DNA of 9,747 nt, taken from the NCBI GenBank assembly GCA_003561495.1, contig PWWM01000246.1:1-9747 (forward strand), written 5' to 3'. The notes under the pieces were generated by a model, which made no database searches, was not told the origin of the DNA, and worked only from the letters and a program-made list of their open reading frames with translations. This document shows, in pieces, positions 5,447 to 9,747 of this stretch. Positions within the stretch are counted from its first letter, which is position 1. Each line of letters opens with the position of its first letter. A program made the position numbers and the translations under genes. The stretch comes from Gammaproteobacteria bacterium. Its GTDB lineage: Bacteria; Pseudomonadota; Gammaproteobacteria; Xanthomonadales; Wenzhouxiangellaceae.

Positions 5447-5520
5447 GCCCGGCCTGACATGAATCAGGTCGTTTTCGCGTATCACTATTAACGAGTCATA
5501 AATTACGGGAGTTCAAAGTC

Positions 5521-6138
5521 ATGCCGAAGATTCTGATTGGGTGCCTGGTGGTGCTTCTGGTGGTTGTGGTCGGCGGCGGTGGCGCCGGCTATTTCTTCGT
5601 GATCAAGCCGGCCTGGGAGTTCGCCACGGATGTGGGTCAATTCGCTACCGAGTTCGAGGAACTCAACAAGAGCGTTGAACGGACCGGGCGATATACCCCG
5701 CCCGATGATGGACAGATGACCGCTGACCAGTTTCAGCGTTTTCTGGTGGCCCAGCGCGAGATGCGTTCCGGACTGGAGGACCGCCTCGAGGAACTGGATG
5801 AGAAGTGGCAGGAAATGAGCGATGAGATCCGCGCCCGTGATGACGAGCCGCGTATTTCCGAGATCATTACCGCGTACCGTGACCTGGGCGATCTGATCCT
5901 GGAGGCCAAGCGTCAGCAGGTCCAGGCCCTGAACCGTTACCAGTTCAGCCTGCAGGAGTATGCCTGGGTGCGCCAGCAGGCCTACCAGGCCCTGGGTGAG
6001 GAGGTTGCCGTGGTGGCGTTCGGGTCGCACGACCAGCCACAGCGCCAGCGCCGGATTTCCGACGAAGTGATCGAAATGGTCTCTCCCCATCGCGAGGAAT
6101 TGATGGAGGGTTACGCACTGGCCTGGTTCGGACTGTAA
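5521..6138 (+). CDS. Membrane-anchored coiled-coil protein, function unknown
   Basis: An unrecognised 205-residue protein. A single hydrophobic segment with a GGGG stretch (residues 4-28) would anchor it in the inner membrane, leaving a periplasmic, charged, mostly helical domain. Two helical stretches with heptad-like Leu/Glu/Arg content (about 75-110 and 115-150) suggest a coiled coil. LIGC at residues 5-8 resembles a lipobox, but it sits too near the N-terminus and is followed by more hydrophobic residues, so lipidation is unlikely. The start ATG has GGGAG 9 nt upstream. The 120-nt gap upstream separates it from the divergent phosphodiesterase, so it probably begins the plus-strand transcription unit. 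Confidence 0.82.
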   Translation: MPKILIGCLVVLLVVVVGGGGAGYFFVIKPAWEFATDVGQFATEFEELNKSVERTGRYTPPDDGQMTADQFQRFLVAQREMRSGLEDRLEELDEKWQEMSDEIRARDDEPRISEIITAYRDLGDLILEAKRQQVQALNRYQFSLQEYAWVRQQAYQALGEEVAVVAFGSHDQPQRQRRISDEVIEMVSPHREELMEGYALAWFGL

Positions 6139-6170
6139 ACTAGTCCCCCAGACCGAATTCGGAGGGCCTC

Positions 6171-7922
6171 GTGCGTGATGGCATGGCCCGCCGGGGGCGC
6201 ATCCGTGGATTGAATCACACGCCCCGGCTTTCACAACCACGCTCATGTTTCCAGCCGGCTTTGCGCTTGCAAGCCGGCTTTTTTGTGCTGGCGCTGACAT
6301 TGCCGGCCGCGCCCTTGCTGGCCGATCCGTTTGCCAACCTGGCCACGCCGGAGTTCCAGGTCAATACCCACACCCCCAATGATCAGCGCATTCCCTCGAT
6401 TGCATCCGATGCGCAGGGGAACAGCGTGGTGACCTGGCAATCGCGCAACCAGGAAGCGCCGGGCTGGGGCATTTACGCGCAGCGATTTGATGCTTTGCCG
6501 GAACCGGTGGGCGAGGAGTTCCGGGTCAATATGTACAACCAGGGCACCCAGGACTCCGCCCATGCCAGCATGCATTCCGATGGCTCGTTCGTCGTGGTCT
6601 GGAATGGCAAGGTGCGCCCAACGACCAACCTGGAAATCATCAAGCGCCGCTTTGATGCGGCAGGCGATGCCATGTTCGACGACCGCCAGGTTGGTGAAAC
6701 GGTTGATAACCTGCAGATCGTCGCGCGCAGTGCGCTCGATGATCAAGGCCGCCTGGTGGTGGCCTGGGAGGCCCGCGGGGTGACCAATGCCACCTTCAAT
6801 ATCCTGGCCCGCCATTTCAATGCCTCTGGACAGCCGCTGACCCCGGTGACCCAGATCAACCAGTTCGATACCACGGCCCAGCGGCGCGCTGAAGTGGCGC
6901 TGAATTCGGCTGGTGACCAGGTCATCGCCTGGCAAAGCTCCGGCCAGGATGGCAGCGACTGGGGGATCTTTGCCCGGTGCATGAGCTTCGCCGGTCCCGG
7001 GGGCGATGAGTTTCTGGTCAACCAGACCACCCAGGGTGGTCAGGCCCGGCCCCGGGTGGCCCTGGCCGAGGACGGCAGTTTCGCCATTGTGTGGCAGGAC
7101 AACATGGGCCAGAGTTCGATCAGCTACCAGCGCGTCATGCTGCGTCTCTACGATGACAACTGCCAGGCGATCACGGGGGAGATCCAGGTCAACCAGGTCG
7201 ATGACGGCATCCAGGACTTGCCCGACATTGCCCTCGATGGTGACGGGCATTACGTGGTGGTCTGGCAGAGCTTCACCCCGGATTTCGAAAACCAGGGCAT
7301 TTACGGCCGACGCGTGGATGGCGCCGGCCGGATGCTGGGTGATGAATTCAAGATCAGCCAGGAAGTCGAGGCCTTCCAGGACTTTCCGGCGGTCACGGGC
7401 ATGCCGGACGGCGGATTCATGGTCGCCTGGGAGACGGTTGGGCAGGACGGCTCGGGTTTCGGCATCTACGCCCGTCGTTTTTTTGGTCCGGCCCCGGCGG
7501 TGCTGAACCTGCTCGGCGGTGGTGACCAGACCACTACAGCAGGCTCGGACTTCCCCGAGCCGCTACACATTCGATTGCAGAACCAGTTCGGCGAGCCGAT
7601 CATCGGCCGGACATTGCGGCTGGAAAGCAGCGAATTCGGTCCAGGTGCGGTCTTTGCCGGAGGTGAAACCACGCTGCAACGGCCAACCGATGACAACGGC
7701 GAGATCCGGGTCGAGATGCGCGCCAATGATCGTCCGGGAGCCCACAGTGTCACGGTCAGCCTGGAAGAGGCCGAACTTTCGCTGGACATCCCGCTCGTCA
7801 ACCTGGCCTTGATTGATCCGCCGGTGCCGGTTCCACTCGGCGGCGCCTGGGCAGGGTTGCTGTTTTTTCTGCTGTGGGTCCTGGCCTGCGTTAATCTAGT
7901 CAAAGTTCCAAGACGAGACTAA
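6171..7922 (+). CDS. Secreted seven-repeat (probable beta-propeller) protein with Ig-like domain and C-terminal sorting-like tail
   Basis: A 583-residue protein. After a long N-region and signal peptide (hydrophobic about residues 36-50, ALA-type site near 51) come seven repeats of about 53-57 residues, starting near 59, 115, 171, 225, 279, 336 and 391. Each follows the pattern EF-VN, a DG-F/VVVWQS strand and GIYARRF. Seven such units suggest a closed seven-bladed beta-propeller. An Ig/Big_1-like domain follows (about 446-548). The C-terminus has PVPVPLGGAW, a hydrophobic helix (about 560-577) and a basic end (KVPRRD), resembling IPTL-CTERM-type sorting signals. The binding partner is unknown; surface attachment is inferred. 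GTG 6171 has an ideal GGAGG 5 nt upstream, but a terminator-like hairpin (6253-6284) lies inside codons 28-38, so a later start (for example TTG 6261) is possible. Confidence 0.85.
   Translation: MRDGMARRGRIRGLNHTPRLSQPRSCFQPALRLQAGFFVLALTLPAAPLLADPFANLATPEFQVNTHTPNDQRIPSIASDAQGNSVVTWQSRNQEAPGWGIYAQRFDALPEPVGEEFRVNMYNQGTQDSAHASMHSDGSFVVVWNGKVRPTTNLEIIKRRFDAAGDAMFDDRQVGETVDNLQIVARSALDDQGRLVVAWEARGVTNATFNILARHFNASGQPLTPVTQINQFDTTAQRRAEVALNSAGDQVIAWQSSGQDGSDWGIFARCMSFAGPGGDEFLVNQTTQGGQARPRVALAEDGSFAIVWQDNMGQSSISYQRVMLRLYDDNCQAITGEIQVNQVDDGIQDLPDIALDGDGHYVVVWQSFTPDFENQGIYGRRVDGAGRMLGDEFKISQEVEAFQDFPAVTGMPDGGFMVAWETVGQDGSGFGIYARRFFGPAPAVLNLLGGGDQTTTAGSDFPEPLHIRLQNQFGEPIIGRTLRLESSEFGPGAVFAGGETTLQRPTDDNGEIRVEMRANDRPGAHSVTVSLEEAELSLDIPLVNLALIDPPVPVPLGGAWAGLLFFLLWVLACVNLVKVPRRD
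6253..6284 (+). terminator. Terminator-like hairpin inside the start of the propeller ORF
   Basis: A perfect 9-bp stem, AGCCGGCTT (6253-6261) with AAGCCGGCT (6271-6279), and a 9-nt loop, is followed by T residues to 6284 (six in a row counting 6279). This is the form of a Rho-independent terminator. It lies 114 nt downstream of the 5521-6138 gene and so may end that transcript, yet it also lies within the open frame that starts at GTG 6171. It may therefore be a true terminator with the downstream start misjudged, an attenuator, or chance. Confidence 0.5.
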
Positions 7923-7925
7923 CTC

Positions 7926-9747
7926 ATGATGCGCAAACTGCTGCTTGTCCTGGCTGTTCTGGTCGGCTTGCTGGTCCTGCTGGCGTTGGCGGCGGTGGTG
8001 TTGATCGACCCGGACGACTATCGCGAGGAGATTGCCCAGCGCGCTTCCGATCAACTGGGTCGCGAGGTCCGTCTGGATGGTCCGATGTCGCTGAAGATAT
8101 TTCCCTGGCTGGCCATCGAGATCAGCGATGTCGGGATGGGCAATCCGCCGGATTTTGGCGAGGCGCCGTCACTGGCCCGGATCGGTTCGGCGATTGCTTC
8201 GGTGCGGGTGTGGCCGCTGATTCGCGGTGATCTGGAAATCGGCGCGCTGACCCTGGAGCAGGCCGAGTTTCAGTTGGTGACCAACGCGGCCGGTCGCTCC
8301 AATCTCGATGGCCTGCTGGCCGAGCCCGAACCCGGGGTGGAGCGCACTGAACCTGACCTGGGGGATTTGACGCTGGGCACGGTGCGTCTGCGAGATGTGC
8401 GCCTGGTCAACCTGGACCAGCAAGCCGGGACTCGCCAGACCTTTCAGATTGACAGTCTCAACCTGGCGCCGTTTCGCGCCGAGCAGCCGGTGGCCTTTGA
8501 CCTGGCTGCCTCTGTGCTCGATGGCGATGAGGAAACGGTTCGCCTGTCCTCGCTCAGCGGCACACTGAACGTGGCGCGCAATCTCGGCGCGATCGAGCTG
8601 GCCAACCTGGTGGCTGAATTCGTGCTGCCCGCCGCCGATGCCCGTGGCCGGGTCAACACCCATGTCGACCTGGAGCTGAGTGAGTCGACCACCGTACGTT
8701 TGCGCGATTTTCAGGCGCGTCTGAACCGGGCTGATCTGGCCCTGATGCTGGAGGCGCCTTCACCGGTGGTGATCGAGGCCGGGGCGCGCACCCAGGCGCG
8801 TTTTGACCAGGTCACGGTTGGCGTCAATGATGATCGATTGGTCGCGACCGGTCGGTTTCAATTGGCGCCAGAGATTCGCGCCGAGCTGGATCTGAACGGC
8901 GAACGACTCGACCTGCGCAGCTTCGTGGCCGATGAACCCGCTACGCCGGCGCCGCGCAACGGGGCCGATGCCCCGACTGACTTCGGCGCCTTGCAGGAGA
9001 TCACGGCCCGCTTCGGCCTGGAACTGGGCACGCTGGTCCTGTCCGATGCATTGAGTCTGAACGATGTCGAAGCCCGCGCGCAACTGGACAACGGGGTTCT
9101 GGTCCTCTCGCCCCTCAATGCCCGCTTGTTTGGTGGACGTTTCGATGGGCGGGTCGAGGTGGATTTCACCGCCGAACCACCGAATGTGGTGATGCAGCCT
9201 CGCCTCGACGGCATTCTGGTGGACCAGGTGGCCGCGCTGACCGGACGTGCCGCACCGGTTCGCGGCAGCGGCGACATGCGCATGGATCTGTCGTTCAGCG
9301 GCTTCGAACTCGATCAGATCCTGGCCTCACTGGATGGCAGCGGCAATTTCAGCGTTGCCGACGGCGCCCTGCTCGGGGTCGATATCCGTGAGCTGATCAG
9401 CCAGGAATTGACGGTTTCCAACCTCGGCAGTGTTTCGCGTGCATTTGGCGGTGAGACCGCTTTCAATACATTTGGCGGCACGTTGACTGCACGATCAGGC
9501 GTGATCGATTTGCCTGACTTGAACCTGGTGGCCGCCGATTACGGCATGAGTGGCCGCGGAACGATTGACCTGGCGGCCGGCCAGGTGGACTATCGCATGG
9601 AGCTTGCGCTGGGCGAGACCCTGACCGCGCAAATGCCGCGCACCCTGCGCCAGGCCACCGAGGGCCGCATTCCACTGGCCATTGCCGGACCCATCAGCGA
9701 ACCCACGGTGATGGTGGATGTCGCCGGAATCGCCGAGCGCGCTCTGC
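7926..9747 (+). CDS. AsmA-family protein (partial, runs off the right edge)
   Basis: The frame is open from ATG 7926 to the window end, giving 607 residues without a stop. It begins with an N-terminal anchor (MMRKLLLVLAVLVG and following, about residues 4-26) and then IDPDDYREEIAQ and LGREVRLDGPMSLKIFPWLAIEI, the standard AsmA N-terminus. A proline/alanine-rich linker lies near residues 337-355. The AsmA C-terminal domain includes GSGDMRMDLSFSG and LVAADYGMSGRGTIDL (about 535-550). AsmA proteins are inner-membrane-anchored, largely periplasmic and linked to outer-membrane homeostasis and phospholipid transport. Probably less than about 100 residues are missing, judged by usual family length. 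ATG 7929 is an equally good start, and the ribosome site is weak. It follows the propeller gene by 3 nt, so the two are probably cotranscribed. Confidence 0.93.
   Translation, partial: MMRKLLLVLAVLVGLLVLLALAAVVLIDPDDYREEIAQRASDQLGREVRLDGPMSLKIFPWLAIEISDVGMGNPPDFGEAPSLARIGSAIASVRVWPLIRGDLEIGALTLEQAEFQLVTNAAGRSNLDGLLAEPEPGVERTEPDLGDLTLGTVRLRDVRLVNLDQQAGTRQTFQIDSLNLAPFRAEQPVAFDLAASVLDGDEETVRLSSLSGTLNVARNLGAIELANLVAEFVLPAADARGRVNTHVDLELSESTTVRLRDFQARLNRADLALMLEAPSPVVIEAGARTQARFDQVTVGVNDDRLVATGRFQLAPEIRAELDLNGERLDLRSFVADEPATPAPRNGADAPTDFGALQEITARFGLELGTLVLSDALSLNDVEARAQLDNGVLVLSPLNARLFGGRFDGRVEVDFTAEPPNVVMQPRLDGILVDQVAALTGRAAPVRGSGDMRMDLSFSGFELDQILASLDGSGNFSVADGALLGVDIRELISQELTVSNLGSVSRAFGGETAFNTFGGTLTARSGVIDLPDLNLVAADYGMSGRGTIDLAAGQVDYRMELALGETLTAQMPRTLRQATEGRIPLAIAGPISEPTVMVDVAGIAERAL

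Noticed and set aside
5503..6300. Minus-strand ORF opposite the coiled-coil protein
   Set aside because: The plus frame has an SD, a membrane anchor and coherent helices; this one has none of these.
6243..7250. Minus-strand 335-codon ORF opposite the propeller gene
   Set aside because: The plus frame has seven clear internal repeats; the minus frame only mirrors them.

Overview
The window looks like chromosomal DNA of a high-GC gammaproteobacterium. The right-hand genes have GC-rich third codon positions, and the inner-membrane AsmA protein points to a Gram-negative. A Xanthomonadales- or Chromatiales-like host (for example near Wenzhouxiangella) is a guess from overall gene style, not a demonstrated placement.

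Region 1 (1 to about 1453) is the end of an integron gene-cassette array. Two complete attC sites (609-700 and 1361-1453) and the last bases of a third (1-12) delimit two cassettes. Cassette A carries a ParE/RelE-type toxin with its CHP02574-type antitoxin. Cassette B carries VapB and VapC. Both operons run on the minus strand, against the usual cassette gene direction, which fits self-expressed toxin-antitoxin cassettes of sedentary chromosomal integrons. The R'' box of each attC is complementary to the R' box at the far end of its own cassette (7/7 for A, 6/7 for B), as expected of mobilisable circles. Both toxin stop codons are the first three bases of their cassette, the best -35 of the first antitoxin promoter lies on the R'' box of attC1, and both toxins start with TTG. 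From the attC orientation an integron integrase would be expected to the left, outside the window.

Region 2 (about 1454-2122) is AT-richer than the rest. It encodes an unrecognised membrane ORF and a small overlapping ORF, possibly one gene broken by a frameshift. No attC closes it, so it is either the flank of the integron or a cassette that lost its recombination site.

Region 3 (2122-3871, plus strand) holds an EamA/DMT transporter, a MAPEG-family membrane protein and a small hypothetical protein. The last overlaps the 3' end of a convergent gene by 59 bp.

Region 4 (3813-5399, minus strand) is one exported nucleotide pyrophosphatase/phosphodiesterase-type enzyme with all expected metal ligands and the threonine nucleophile.

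Region 5 (5521-9747, plus strand) holds a membrane-anchored coiled-coil protein of unknown function, a secreted protein with seven about 55-residue repeats (probably a seven-bladed beta-propeller), an Ig-like domain and a C-terminal sorting-signal-like tail, and an AsmA-family protein that runs off the right edge. The last two are only 3 nt apart. A terminator-like hairpin lies inside the first 40 codons of the propeller gene, so either its start codon or its regulation deserves checking.
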